From Apostichopus parvimensis (Eukaryota; Echinodermata; Holothuroidea; Aspidochirotida; Stichopodidae): DNA of 48,012 nt. The stretch lies in assembly GCA_000934455.1 (NCBI GenBank), contig KN882370.1, positions 1 to 48,012 of the forward strand. The letters run 5' to 3'. A program made the translations under genes and the position numbers. The notes below the pieces were generated by a model. The model was given only the letters and a program-made list of their open reading frames with translations. It did not search any database and had not been told where the DNA came from. Positions 24,511 to 35,270 of the stretch are shown here, one piece after another (within the stretch, counting starts at the first letter, position 1; the number at the start of each line of letters is the position of its first letter).

Positions 24511-25920
24511 TACAGTAGTCTGTCTATAGAGGGAGCTATGTAATCTCTATTGGTTCAACTTTTACTGTTTAAAACAGCAATTAGTGCTCTTTTAGGTTTT
24601 GCCTTGCTATATATTCATTCAGAAAGATATTATACTGTATGTTCTACCCCATGCTTGGTTATACAGAACTTTTAGAGATCTGGAATGGCAGAAGGTCCTC
24701 GGCAAATCACATCGGCACCAACTAAAGCACGATGAAGTCATATTCCAAGAGGGCACCGTACCCAGTAACACCATTGAAGTGTCGTGATTAATTCTCTGTA
24801 TATTTGAGAGCCAGAACTTAAGCCTATTCCACATTCAAAAGTTTTCAATTTAGAGAATTGCTGTATTATAAACCTACTTTGCATTTTCTTCCTGACTTAT
24901 AATAGTCCATCGGCCTTTCACCATTTTGCTGGCTCTTTTCTTGGGTGGTTTGAGTAATGGAATAATTTTCTGAAGAAAAGGGAACATGTCTCATAATAAT
25001 TTCGGTAAAGGATGAATATTTTTTATTCCACATTTCTACAAGTTCTAGTTCAGCTACTTACCTGCGGTGAATTTTGTTACGCAAACCTCCCAAGTAGGCT
25101 TTCAGAGTAAGCGTGCAGCAGCACGACTAAGGTTCGATGCTTGTTAATACGGTCTGCATCGTTGGACTTACCTATGAATGGTTTGTTCCTAAATATTTCC
25201 TATTTCATAGACGCTTGAAAACTTCAGAGTGTTTTATGGAAGCTTCAAATGCACAGGTCGTGATCATGCTAGTGACATGAAGGGATATTCCAATGGCTGA
25301 CGTTAATGACTGAACAACATTGCTCAAAAATTTGCTGCATTTTTGGGGTCGAAACTAACATCCAGAAAGCCCTTTTTGCATTGTGGAAATGTAGGAGTTT
25401 GGAAAGGGTTAATTCGATAGTTTGCAAAGAGATTTCCTGAATGCATTTGGCAAAAGCAGAGTTAGTGATGTCAGCATAGCAATACAACTGAAACAGCCTA
25501 CCTACCTTTTTTTTTCTTTATTTGTACATTTATAGGTAATGAGACCCGCTGATGTATAATTTTATCGCAACCAAAATAAGTCGCATAGTGATGAAATTCT
25601 GATGAATCGGGATAAATTTCTTGAAGAACATATTCCGAAAAATTGTATCACATTTCAAGGACAATTATTAGGGAAGTAAAACTATTGACGAGCAATCTGC
25701 CCTGACGTCGTCCTGGTACGAGGACCTAATAACTACCCTGAGTAAGGAAAGGTCTATCCAATAATTTGGTGTTAAAACGTAACTTGCATTCCAACGAAAA
25801 CCGTATCTCGATAAAATAACGAGATCTTGAGATTGGGTTTCGATTATCATACAGTGCAGCATATTTTTCTTTATATAAAAGGGTCACATTGAATACATGT
25901 CCACCACCGGAATTTCCCTT
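24511..25920. other. noncoding; contains one exon-like segment
   Basis: The segment 24667-24787 follows a TATACAG acceptor-like site, is open for 40 codons and ends in TGA. It reads with a more protein-like composition (for example KHDEVIFQEGTVPSNTIEVS). No partner exon was found and no family recognised. The rest of the stretch holds nothing I can name. Confidence 0.3.
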
Positions 25921-26287
25921 CAAAGGTATTGAGGACTCGCCCCAAACCGTGTGCGGCCACCTGAAAAAGTTAACTTTCTGTTGCTTGCAAGTGACGTTTT
26001 GTGAGTGTCGCTACAAAATGCAGACAGTAATGAAACGTGATACCTTGTTATCTTTAGCTGGACCTGAGATGTCCATCGCTGTATCGTTTGTATACTGTGC
26101 TGTGGGTATAGACCGCAGCTGTATGTACTGACTGTACACTAGTGTCTAATTACAGACGGTAGCAAGCTGTGTGTGTATTTTCTGGGATCGATGGTGGTGC
26201 TTAACACTTCTGTTACACCTCATTCGAAACTAGGTCAGACTACCGGCATTAGACGTTTCTTTTTGCGCGAGTCTTCACACCCTTTAA
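25921..26287 (+). mobile_element. MITE family A, copy 1
   Basis: A 367-bp element runs from CAAAGGTATTGAGGACTCGC to GCGCGAGTCTTCACACCC plus TTTAA. The ends are inverted (GACTCGC against GCGAGTC), and the element is clearly homologous along its length to the copy at 33717-34087. The left TTAA has decayed to TTCAA here. There is no coding capacity. Confidence 0.8.
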
Positions 26288-26580
26288 TTACGAGTCAAGA
26301 GCACCACGTTACAGCATTGGACCACACCCGCATGCTCTGCACACCCTAGAGAAGATTATTTACCTCAGAACCATTGAAAAAATAAAATAAAAATTCCACA
26401 ATCACAACATATACATGCTATAGCTTTGCATATTCTGAGTGTGTGCACTACATAGAAGCTTTGAGCACCAAAGAACCAATGCCTACTTGTTACATCATCT
26501 TCAAAGTTATCAGGCATATACAAGCAACTTGCACAAAGTTCATCAGTATTGGGCCCCATAAAGTTAGCATGCACTAAAAC

Positions 26581-26847
26581 TTGAAGGTATGCTGTATCGG
26601 CCCCAAATATGCTAGATAATCAAATATGGTCACCTTTGGTCCGGAAAATTCTGAAACTGTTTTTTTATTACGACCTTCGAGGAAATTTTCCTCACCGGGA
26701 CATTCGGTCATCTTACAGTGTGTGTTCCTTAAAAATATGTCTGAGAAAAATTTGGAGAGTAAAAGACCTCTAGGAAAGTACTTTTGGAAAACTTCTAGCA
26801 ATTATAGCCTGCTATAATTTGGGGCCTATATTATTGACTACCTTTAA
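26581..26847 (-). mobile_element. MITE family B, copy 2 (inverted)
   Basis: Read on the minus strand this matches the element at 13470-13720 along its length: shared words include CTCTCCAAATT, AGGAACACAC, GAAAATTTCCTC and ATCTAGCATATTTGGG. It begins TTAAAGGTAGT and ends in a decayed TTCAA. Sequence at about 26985-27066 resembles the same right end (CTAGCATATTTTGGGGGCTA then CCTTTAA) and may be a third, degraded relative. Confidence 0.75.
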
Positions 26848-27473
26848 TCGCTAGCAAGTTTTTAAAAATGATTTCATATAGGCTCTGAATCTCCATATCA
26901 TTTCCAAACGTACAGTAATTGTTCGATTAGACATTCCAATGTCTCAGTGAGCCTGAATGATTTTGAGGGTGTAAAGCTGCGGTAAAATGCTTTCTTGAAA
27001 TCTGAGGGTCAGTGACCATTTTGGACTTTCTAGCATATTTTGGGGGCTATTCTAAATGACCTTTAAAGCATATGTGTGACATGCATCAAAAAGAGGCTGT
27101 CAAAATCCTTATGACACTATCAGCACATAGATCACACCTTTAGCAGTCCAGTAGTTTGTGACGAACTCAATTGTTTCTGGGAGCACGATCTTGTCTTGCA
27201 AATTTTGACATGCCAACAGTTTTAAAATGTGTGTAATTAGTACCAGGTCACAGCATAACATATAACATGAAATACTCACAGAATTTGGATAATGGTTGCC
27301 TCTGAGAACTTTCAGCTAAAGTAGTAGCAAATACTTACAATTATCTATCATATCAAAAAAGACCCAAAAAAGAGATAAAAATACATAACCAGAATGCAAA
27401 AACGCATTGTGGTTACGATGATGTAACATGAGCAATTTTCTTCATGAATCTGACGTAATGTATAGTGAGGGTG

Positions 27474-27925
27474 TACATGTTTACAAGGGTTTCACGATTT
27501 GACCTCTGATGACCCCAAACGACCTTGACCTCCACCAAAAACAATAGACTTTCTGTACTCAATGAGAATCTTCTACACACTAAATATGAAGTCTGCACAT
27601 TCTGCCCATCTTGAGATATCGTGTTTACAAGGTTTTCCCAATTTGACCCATGGTGACCCCAAATGACCTTTGACCTTCACCAAAAACAATAGGCTTCTTG
27701 TACTCAATGTGGTACTTCAACACACTAAGTATGAAGTTGGCCTGACCTTCCCTTCTTGAGATATCGTGTTTACAAGGTTTTCACAATTTGACCCCTGGTG
27801 ACCCCAAATGACCTTTGACCTCCACAAAAAACAATAGGCTCCTTGTACTAAAGTGTGGTACTTCTACACACTAAATATGAAGTTGGTCTGACGTTCCCTT
27901 CTTGAGATATCGTGTTTACAAGCTG
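27474..27925. repeat. tandem repeat, unit about 146 bp, three copies, with DR1 motifs
   Basis: Units start at about 27474, 27621 and 27766, each with GTTTACAAGG, TTTGACC and GACCCCAAATGACC-like segments and ending CTTGAGATATC; a fourth start at 27912 is cut short by CA-rich sequence. Units two and three contain TGACCTTTGACCT (27664-27676 and 27809-27821), a perfect inverse of AGGTCAAAGGTCA, the DR1 nuclear-receptor element. Unit one has a one-base-short version. Regulatory function is unproven. Confidence 0.85.
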
Positions 27926-28337
27926 GGTGTCACAAACGCACTCACACACACAAGCACATACACCTACACATACGCCATCATGAATGCAAAGGTTACGATT
28001 GTCATCGAAACCAAAAAAAGGAATATTTACAAGTACATTACAAAGTAAATCAATAGTATATCTCCTTGGTTAGTTACGGTAATAATTTACTTACATGCCA
28101 CAGGAAGTTTTTTTCCTCCTCAGGAATCATATTTAAGGTCTCACCAATCACCATCTCCTCACTGCAAACAGAAAGCAGATAATTCATATAGTATTCTATG
28201 ATACACTCATGCCAGGGCTACCACTTCCCTGTTTAATCTGCTTTAGGGACAGCTAGTGCTAAAAGTCAGAGATTGAGGGTGCTATTGCAGCATCATAGAC
28301 TGCCATGATGTAATATCTCTGTGACCTATCATGTATT

Positions 28338-28545
28338 TGTGTGTGTGCATTTGTTTTGCTATCTGACCGAGGACTTGAACAAAAGAATTTCAGGTCCTCG
28401 GTTGTGATTTCTAAAGAATCACCACCTCCTCGGAAGAATTCTATTGTATGGGGTATTGTTAAGGTTAGGGTACGTGGATTTGAACAATGGAAATTGCAAT
28501 GGGGTCCTCGGTCTGAATGTAATACAAACATGTGTGTGTCTGTGT
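28338..28545. mobile_element. small inverted-repeat element with CTGACCGAGGAC ends
   Basis: The left arm (about 28338-28377, ending CTGACCGAGGAC) pairs with the right arm (about 28505-28545, starting GTCCTCGGTCTG). Pairing continues outward through CATTTGT- and TG-repeat-like sequence. An internal GTCCTCGG also occurs at 28394. This resembles a MITE of about 200 bp. No second copy is in the window. Confidence 0.4.
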
Positions 28546-29763
28546 GTTAACATTCATTATTAACATGGTTCATGTTCTTATGCTATAACATACTTGAATA
28601 TTGAACATTGTTAAGTATACATGTTTTCTTACATTGAAGAATATACATTTCAGACGTACATGGGTCCATTCCAACATTGGTGCAAATGTTATACAATCAC
28701 ATTACATGATCAACAAAATTTATATTGTTTGTATAAATTGATTCATATAGCACAATATACCACTGAAACTGTTACAATGTCCAAAAACAAAACAAAGACA
28801 AACATCTCACTTCTCACGATGTGGAGCTTCCTCCTGGTGAGGGTGGTTAAGATGCTCCATGGATACAGAAATAGCTGCAGGAAAGAAGAAATTTGAAACA
28901 GAGAAGTGATGTATTCTGGTAGTTGTGTTATGTATCATAACCTATACTGTTGTTAGTCTGTAGGCGCAGGGTGATTCCTAAACTATGTATCGAGACCCAA
29001 TTAGATATTGGTCACAAAGCCAAATTTACAGCACTTGGGTTGCTAGCCAGGCAGTGGGAAACGTGATATAAATTGGATCGGTAAGCAAAGTTCAGATGGA
29101 ATCTGACTGCAAACTTTGATCTTCCAGGTTGTACAATTTGCTTCCCTGAGCAATTTGATAAATTTGTATATTGTTTACTAACATTCAGTCAGTCAATGTG
29201 CAATTTTATGACATTTTATCGGTTGCAACTAGCCTCCAGAAATCACAATATGGCCCACCAGGCAAAAAGTCAACTTTGGTGGACTGTTCATTCCATTCTG
29301 TGGTAAGCTAAACCATATGTAAATTTTGAAGCAAAGCACCATTGGCAACCATTGACCTTAACCTTTTCTACATTCCATAATGTCTCAAAACACAACCCAT
29401 AAATGATCTAAGAGTAACGTCCAACCTAACCAGATGGACCTACTGGAATCACAAAGTATATGAGCATCATTTTTTGACCACAGAAGTTATAATCACCATT
29501 TCCCTGTTATTTCTTAACGATGCACATAACTTGCCAACCACTCTTACTAGTATCAGAGTAAGGCATATTTGTCTAGGGCTAAATTAAATCACCTAATTTA
29601 AAGGTCTGCATGTATTTCTCCCAAATTTACAATGCCAATGTGACCATGCTTAAAGTCTTTCAAAACTTTACTAGGTTTTTACTTTATGTTCCTCATGAAA
29701 CTACTTCAGAAACCTTGAATATATGCTTTCAATTGATGTCTGTCTGTTAAGGTACTTGGAAGT
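28546..29763. other. noncoding, nothing recognised
   Basis: No coding exon, RNA gene or clear repeat was found in this stretch. Confidence 0.5.
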
Positions 29764-30723
29764 GGATCTAGTGCCATTCCGCCATAGGTACATACCGTCA
29801 TACCTTTCCGCCATAGGTTTCGATCCTTTCCGCCATGGAAGAAAGGCTCAAAAAACCTATGGTGGAAAGGTACAGTTTATGAATGGATTTTATCGTGGTG
29901 TACAGGTATATCGGTGAAACTTTCTTTGAATTGTGTGGAAGGATAGATACACCGTCTTTAAATGTGACAGTTAGCTGGATAGACTGAATTGATGTTAAGA
30001 CAAGATTGGGGAATTGATACAGTCTTTAAAGATCTGCTTTATTGGCTCCATTTATAGCACGCTGTAGCTTGGAAAGTTACATAATCGACGTGCCACTGTC
30101 ATAAATCAACCTCAGTTCCCACAATTAGCCTGCAAACAGTAGCTTCTTAACACCATTAGGCTCTTTGTGTCAACAGTGTGGAAATATGTTCATATCTACA
30201 GTGTAGTTAATCATACACCGTTCACACAAAGACCCTCATACAAGAAAAAATATGTGGCAGGCATTGCAGACTAATTGGTGAAAAGAGGTCAGTTTACGAC
30301 CAAGGCAGGTCGATTATGTAATCTCAAGAACTTTTCCATGATAGTGTGCCATAGTTGGGATCTATAGAGCAGACCTTTAATGTAGATTCATAGATTAGTT
30401 TTAATTGTTAAGTTCGTAAGAGGTGATACACTAGTCTTCAAATATATAATGATGGTTGAATAAATCTAAATAAATTAGGCTGATTGTTTATTAAAATGTC
30501 GGATTCTGATTGTCGATTTAAATGACTGATTTTGGGGGCCAAGGTAGAGTGAAGCAATGCAATTTATACAGTGCATATACAATGCACCCACAAAATGTGA
30601 TCTTTCCTCCATACAAAAAGTCCTCACAGCCATGGGGGTACATGGCAGAATGGCACTTCTTCTATGGCGGAAAGAGCACATTTTCTATGGCGGAAAGTAC
30701 CGATGGCGGAATGACACGGCCCC
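29764..30723. mobile_element. foldback-like element with 9-bp target duplication
   Basis: The element is flanked by a perfect 9-bp direct repeat, CTTGGAAGT (29755-29763 and 30724-30732). Its ends are inverted: GTGCCATTCCGCCATAGGTA at 29771 pairs with GTACCGATGGCGGAATGACA near 30698, with one or two mismatches. Further copies of TTTCCGCCATAG or its inverse lie inside both arms. An inner hairpin pairs TACCTTTCCGCCATAGGTTT (29801-29820) with its counterpart near 29853-29872. There is no coding frame. A 9-bp duplication with long inverted, internally repeated ends is typical of foldback and Mutator-like elements. Confidence 0.7.
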
Positions 30724-31020
30724 CTTGGAAGTTAGTATCAATATCAGCACCAAATATAGTATGTTTAATATGCCACCATGCTTATCTTTCAATAAACCCT
30801 TAGTCTTACTACCCAGAATGACATCTTTTCTCAAATTGAATACTCTAAAGTGTCTGAAAATATTTTGGATTATGGTCAGAACACCTCAGACAGTCACTTT
30901 GAAAATATAAGCAATTTTGGGCTAAGCTATTGTTAGGCCCAATATCATGCTAACACAGTTTTATTCTAGCATAATTGCTTCTGAGTCAGTTATTAAATTG
31001 ACAAAACATAATTGAAACAG

Positions 31021-31042
31021 GGAGTTGCCAAATGGCAACTCC
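31021..31042. repeat. 22-bp near-perfect palindrome
   Basis: GGAGTTGCCA, then AA, then TGGCAACTCC form a 10-bp perfect stem with a two-base centre. It may be a structural remnant of a repeat end; nothing else supports a function. Confidence 0.6.
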
Positions 31043-31520
31043 ATCATTTAAACAGATTTCGAATTGTTGGCTCACTCTCCCCATGGACTTAGTAATTTCT
31101 ACGGGCCCGATGACGAACACCAACATTACACTCGGGTGTCGTCATTGTTCACATGTGTATGAATCACATGTTGTATTGTTGGATAGTGAACCAAAATAAC
31201 GTACTATAGGCTAGCCTAACCAAGTAAATTATTAAAGTCATCAATTGTTTCGCATTTCAATCCAACTTAATGAACTAATTATTTTCCAAAACAAATAGCA
31301 CGCACGCAAATCCTCATCCAGCTGAAATATTAAATTTAGCAGTAAACCCGTGGGCGACAATCTTAGCCGGAAAACCCTGGAAAATTAGCAGCAATGGTGA
31401 CACGGCTCAGTGTGCTAAATTGCTAATGACTCAGAGTCACACCACTGATAGGAATATATGTCAACATATTGCGCAACCGTTTGTCATCCATAGAAATAGC
31501 AACGAGAAATAGAGGTACAG

Positions 31521-31723
31521 GTATGGCAAGCCAAATGCTCAATAAATCGAAAAACATGGATTTTCGGTCGAAAAAACATGTTTATCGACCGATAAACCAT
31601 GTCTATCACTCGAAAAACCATGTTTATCGACCGAAAAACCATGTATGAAGGAATGATGGGGAATGTATGAGGAATGTTTTAATTTTCGATGTGTAATTTT
31701 ATTGCTCATTGATTGAATAAAGA

Positions 31724-31766
<43 letters not shown>

Positions 31767-32254
31767 ATCTATCTATCTATATCGACCGATAAACATGGTT
31801 TGTCACCGAAAATGATTATCGGCAGATAAACATGGTTTTTCTGAGAAACATGGTTTATCGAACGATATACAGGGATTCTCATTACATATTCCAAGTTGTT
31901 TTCGATAATCCAAGTTTATATCTCGATATATCCAAGTTTATCTCTCGAAAATCCATGTTTATCGGCGATAAACCATGTTTATCGGCGATAAACCATGTTT
32001 ATCGGCGATTAACCATGTTTTTCGACAGATAAACTTGGTTTATCGGCGATAAACCCTGTTTATCGCCGATAAACCCTGTTTATCGCCGCTAAACATGGTT
32101 TTTCGACCGATAAACCATGTTTTTCTCCGAAAAACCATGTTTATCAGCAATAATCCATGTTTTTCAAGCGATAAACATGGATTCTTGCAGATAAACCGTG
32201 TTTATCAACCGATAATCCATGTTTTCGATTTATTGAGCAATTGGCTTGCCATAC
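31521..32254. mobile_element. foldback element built of AAACATGG / CGATAAACC repeats
   Basis: The ends are long inverted repeats: about 41 bp from GTATGGCAAGCC at 31521 pair with the inverse ending GGCTTGCCATAC at 32254, with one mismatch and one indel. ACAG flanks both sides (31517-31520 and 32255-32258), a possible 4-bp target duplication. Inside are about 20 copies of a 20-21 bp unit such as AAACCATGTTTATCGGCGAT, which is itself partly palindromic and occurs in both orientations. The left array is interrupted at about 31645-31780 by unrelated sequence ending in AATAAAG and a TATC microsatellite. No protein is encoded. Confidence 0.75.
31645..31780 (+). repeat. insert with AATAAA and TATC microsatellite, perhaps a retroelement 3' end
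   Basis: Within the foldback element, non-repeat sequence runs into ATTGAATAAAGAATC (AATAAA at 31716) and then a TATC run of about 55 bases (31725-31780). A 3'-end-like sequence followed by a short tandem repeat is usual for LINE or SINE tails. The nature of the insert is inferred. Confidence 0.45.
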
Positions 32255-32258
32255 ACAG

Positions 32259-32755
32259 GCGGTTCTTTGATGTCAACAGGTAGCATACGCCTATTAAAAG
32301 CCCCATTGACTAACACACTGAATCACAAAAGTAATGTGGTCTCTAAGTCTCTAAGTCTAGATAGAAGTTCTCACAAGCTAAACGCTACCGATCACTGGAT
32401 AGCTGACAAGTTGGCCATTCATGGCACCATCAATTTTCCGTATCATGACCATGCAGATTTTTTGCTATCCGAACCTGAAGTTTTCGTCACTTGTAAACGA
32501 ACCTCTCTACACAGTATAGTAACAATTTTCGTACGCTGCTCCTGGGAGGCCTAAAGGGGTCTAAAGTTGCCTCAATTGACCCAAGTTTTGCACCACATGT
32601 ACTCCCATTCATGCTCTTCAACGTGAAAGCCAAAAGAAACCAGATCTTGATTGATAACGTATCAAAAAAGATGTTCTCCTACTGCATTTTGGCACTTTTC
32701 CTGAGATAGGAGAACATCGGGGCGGATTGATATAGACTCTAATAGACTCTAATGA
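32259..32755. other. noncoding, nothing recognised
   Basis: An open stretch of about 100 codons starts inside the foldback end and runs to 32554. It has no family resemblance and no start context, and is treated as noncoding. Confidence 0.4.
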
Positions 32756-32995
32756 TTGATATTATTGTCAATTTTGTTTTGTACAATTTGTTTTTCTTTC
32801 TTACTTTGTTCTGTTATTTTTTTTTCTTTTTCTGTAGGGTTACTAGCTTTGATAAACATTTTATGTGTTTTTCTAGTATCCTGTATATACCATAACTGCA
32901 CTGTTTTTATATGTCTATGCAGGGAGCTGCTACTCTAACATAATAGCAGCTCCCTGGTCTATGTATATGCGAAATATATTAATTGAACTGAACTG
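32756..32995 (+). mobile_element. probable LINE 3' end with terminal hairpin
   Basis: T-rich sequence leads to a perfect 13-bp hairpin (CAGGGAGCTGCTA at 32920-32932 and TAGCAGCTCCCTG at 32944-32956, 11-base loop). About 25 bases later comes a short tandem tail, TTGAACTGAACTGAAT. A 3' hairpin followed by a short tandem tail is common at the ends of non-LTR retrotransposons, where it helps template recognition. No reverse transcriptase is present, so this would be a 5'-truncated copy. Confidence 0.4.
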
Positions 32996-33595
32996 AATAG
33001 TAGTATGCCACACTGACCTCTACCACCTAGAGGTCATTGGTATGCCGCCATCAGAATCATTCCGAGACCTATTGAACGCCAAAAGGACCATTTTGTGGGG
33101 TCTATTTAAGGCCGATTAACTCTTCGAAACTATCACGCGGAAACTTTTAGTAATATATCAAAGCAGAGAGAGACAAAATATGCCTACAGTTCAAAATTCA
33201 GAAACCAGGATCATTGGCCACATCAGTAGGCCTATATGCACTTCGAAAGTTCGAATATTCCATTTTCTTTATGCATTCACAATAAGGATATCTCGCTTTT
33301 GTAAGTTGAGCACCTCCTCCCCTTTACCTCTCTTTCCCCTTTACCTCTTCTTTTCTTTTAAATTGGTATATTGCAGCTGAAATTCCTTTGAGATGAATGT
33401 CAATTATCCGCTTTCATAACAATAATTGTATATCAGCGACAGAAAGTGCTCATTACCTCACAGGCGTTGAGAAGAGGAAAAATCAACTCTGTCACGAAGG
33501 GAGTACCGAGTAGCTGGGCCAAATACCTACGTCAATGAGGAGACGCACTAAAACGTACCAACCATACAAGTTCATCATTGTACCAACCTGAAGCT

Positions 33596-33716
33596 ATCCC
33601 AGGGTTCATCACATGATTCATCCTCACCACGGGATTCATCCAAGGATTAACCCTAACCGTTACTCATCCCAGGGTTCATCACAGGATTCAAACTCATCAC
33701 GGGATTCATCTCAGCA
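33596..33716. repeat. imperfect tandem repeat of CCCAGGGTTCATCAC units
   Basis: CCCAGGGTTCATCACATGATTC at about 33598 recurs as CCCAGGGTTCATCACAGGAT at about 33669. Each is followed by ATCACGGGATTCATC-like sequence and a TTAA. The second unit is interrupted at its TTAA by the MITE at 33717, so the first unit serves as an empty-site reference. Confidence 0.7.
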
Positions 33717-34087
33717 TTAAAGGCATTGAAGACTCGCCCCACACCGAGTGCCGCGCTCTGAAAAAGTTAACTTTCCGTTGCTTGCAAGTGAAGTTTTCTG
33801 CTTGTCGCTACAAATTGCAGACAGTAATGAAACGTGATACCTTGTTTGTTATCTTTAGCTGGACCTGAGATGTCTCTGGGTGTTGTTTTCTACACTGTGC
33901 TGTGGGTATTGACCGCAGCTGTATGTACTGACTGTACACTAGTGTCTACTTACCGAAGGTAGCAAGCTGTGTGCGTATTTTCTGCGATCGATGGTAGTGT
34001 CTAATACTTCTGTTACACCTCATTCGAAACTAGGTCAGATTACCGGCATTAGACGTTTCTTTTTGCGCGAGTCTTCACACCCTTTAA
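33717..34087 (+). mobile_element. MITE family A, copy 2, with TTAA at both ends
   Basis: The 371-bp element runs from TTAAAGGCATTGAAGACTCG to CGAGTCTTCACACCCTTTAA, with inverted ends. It is homologous throughout to the copy at 25921-26287. The neighbouring tandem unit (33644-33660, GGATTAACCCTAACC) carries the uninterrupted version of its flanks (CATTAA on the left and TTAAACCCTAAC on the right). That supports insertion into a single TTAA with duplication of it. TTAA targeting is typical of piggyBac-type transposases, but the terminal bases are not diagnostic. Confidence 0.8.
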
Positions 34088-35075
34088 ACCCTAACACTAA
34101 TCAATTGATATAATGTTAAATTATAGGAAGCCTATTAATTATAGTTTTGAGAATAGGAAAAATATATAAAAAATCAAGGGAATTCACTTACTAATTATCT
34201 CAGTTAAACTATGTGATGTGACAGTCTTTTAAGTATAAATATTCATATTGCATTGGAGCAATAGTTCAGATCTATAACCTAAGCCTACGTAAATGTATAT
34301 CTTGCGTCAACATGCTATAGTTTAGAGACTCCTCATTGGTTGAATAACTACACAACCCTATATGAGCACTTTGCTGCAGAGAGCCAATCACAATTAGTTA
34401 ACATGAGAAGTTCCCATGTTGAAACTTCACCTATCGATGTCTCGAGAAGAACACATGGCTTCACATATAAAAGACACTACCCAACTTATTTCCCAAGTTG
34501 TTCGTTATCGAAGGAGTATGAGAAACAGGAGTGTAAACAATCCCAATTGATATCTACGCTGTGTCGAGAAATTTCCAAGGTTGATCTAAACCAGTGGTGA
34601 GCATATACTTAAAGCAGGGAGTTAACCGATCCCTGCTTAAAGGTCCTCGACAATGATGTGCAGGGTTAAAAAGTCAGGTATGTTGCAAATACATTAAAGT
34701 GTTTTAATAACCGTTCAACCGTCCAAAGAATTAACAGGTTAAACGCAAGTATTTGTTGATGTTTTCCCGTAGCTTCGACTTTAAAGCACAAAAGCGCATA
34801 TCAGAAAGAGGAATTACAGTTCTTATCAATGTATTCCAATCACCCTTGCCCAAATATCGGAAATGTAGACTTAAGGGAGAAACAGAGCGAACGATTTTGT
34901 TTTCTTTCTCTCCATCTATATTTGATTACTTTTACTTCAATGGGCGTAATAACCCCCTATCACCCTACCCCCCCCCCCCCCCCACGCACCGTTTGTAGGT
35001 CACTGCTTGTGGTCGCTGCAACTTCTTCAGACTAAACATAGTTTAAGAATAACGACAGACATTCAATCAAGTACA
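34088..35075. other. noncoding upstream of the second gap
   Basis: No recognised gene. An open stretch to 34600 with ATG at 34402 (65 codons) has no similarity I know. A TATAAAAG lies at about 34467, and a C-run sits at 34970-34983. Confidence 0.4.
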
Positions 35076-35270
35076 NNNNNNNNNNNNNNNNNNNNNNNNN
35101 NNNNNNNNNNNNNNNNNNNNNNNNNNNNNNNNNNNNNNNNNNNNNNNNNNNNNNNNNNNNNNNNNNNNNNNNNNNNNNNNNNNNNNNNNNNNNNNNNNNN
35201 NNNNNNNNNNNNNNNNNNNNNNNNNNNNNNNNNNNNNNNNNNNNNNNNNNNNNNNNNNNNNNNNNNNNNN
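35076..35270. other. assembly gap (195 N)
   Basis: A run of N about 345 bases before the Rab18 start codon. Part of the Rab18 promoter may be missing from the assembly. Confidence 0.99.

Noticed and set aside
23914..24543. Open frames of 175-209 codons
   Set aside because: They are translations of the 23-bp minisatellite in three registers.
31790..32230. CRISPR-like array of short repeats
   Set aside because: Units are contiguous, occur in both orientations without unique spacers, and lie in a eukaryotic genome within inverted ends.
34340..34600. Open frame of 86 codons upstream of Rab18
   Set aside because: The first codon is TTG; from the internal ATG only 65 codons remain, with no known domain.
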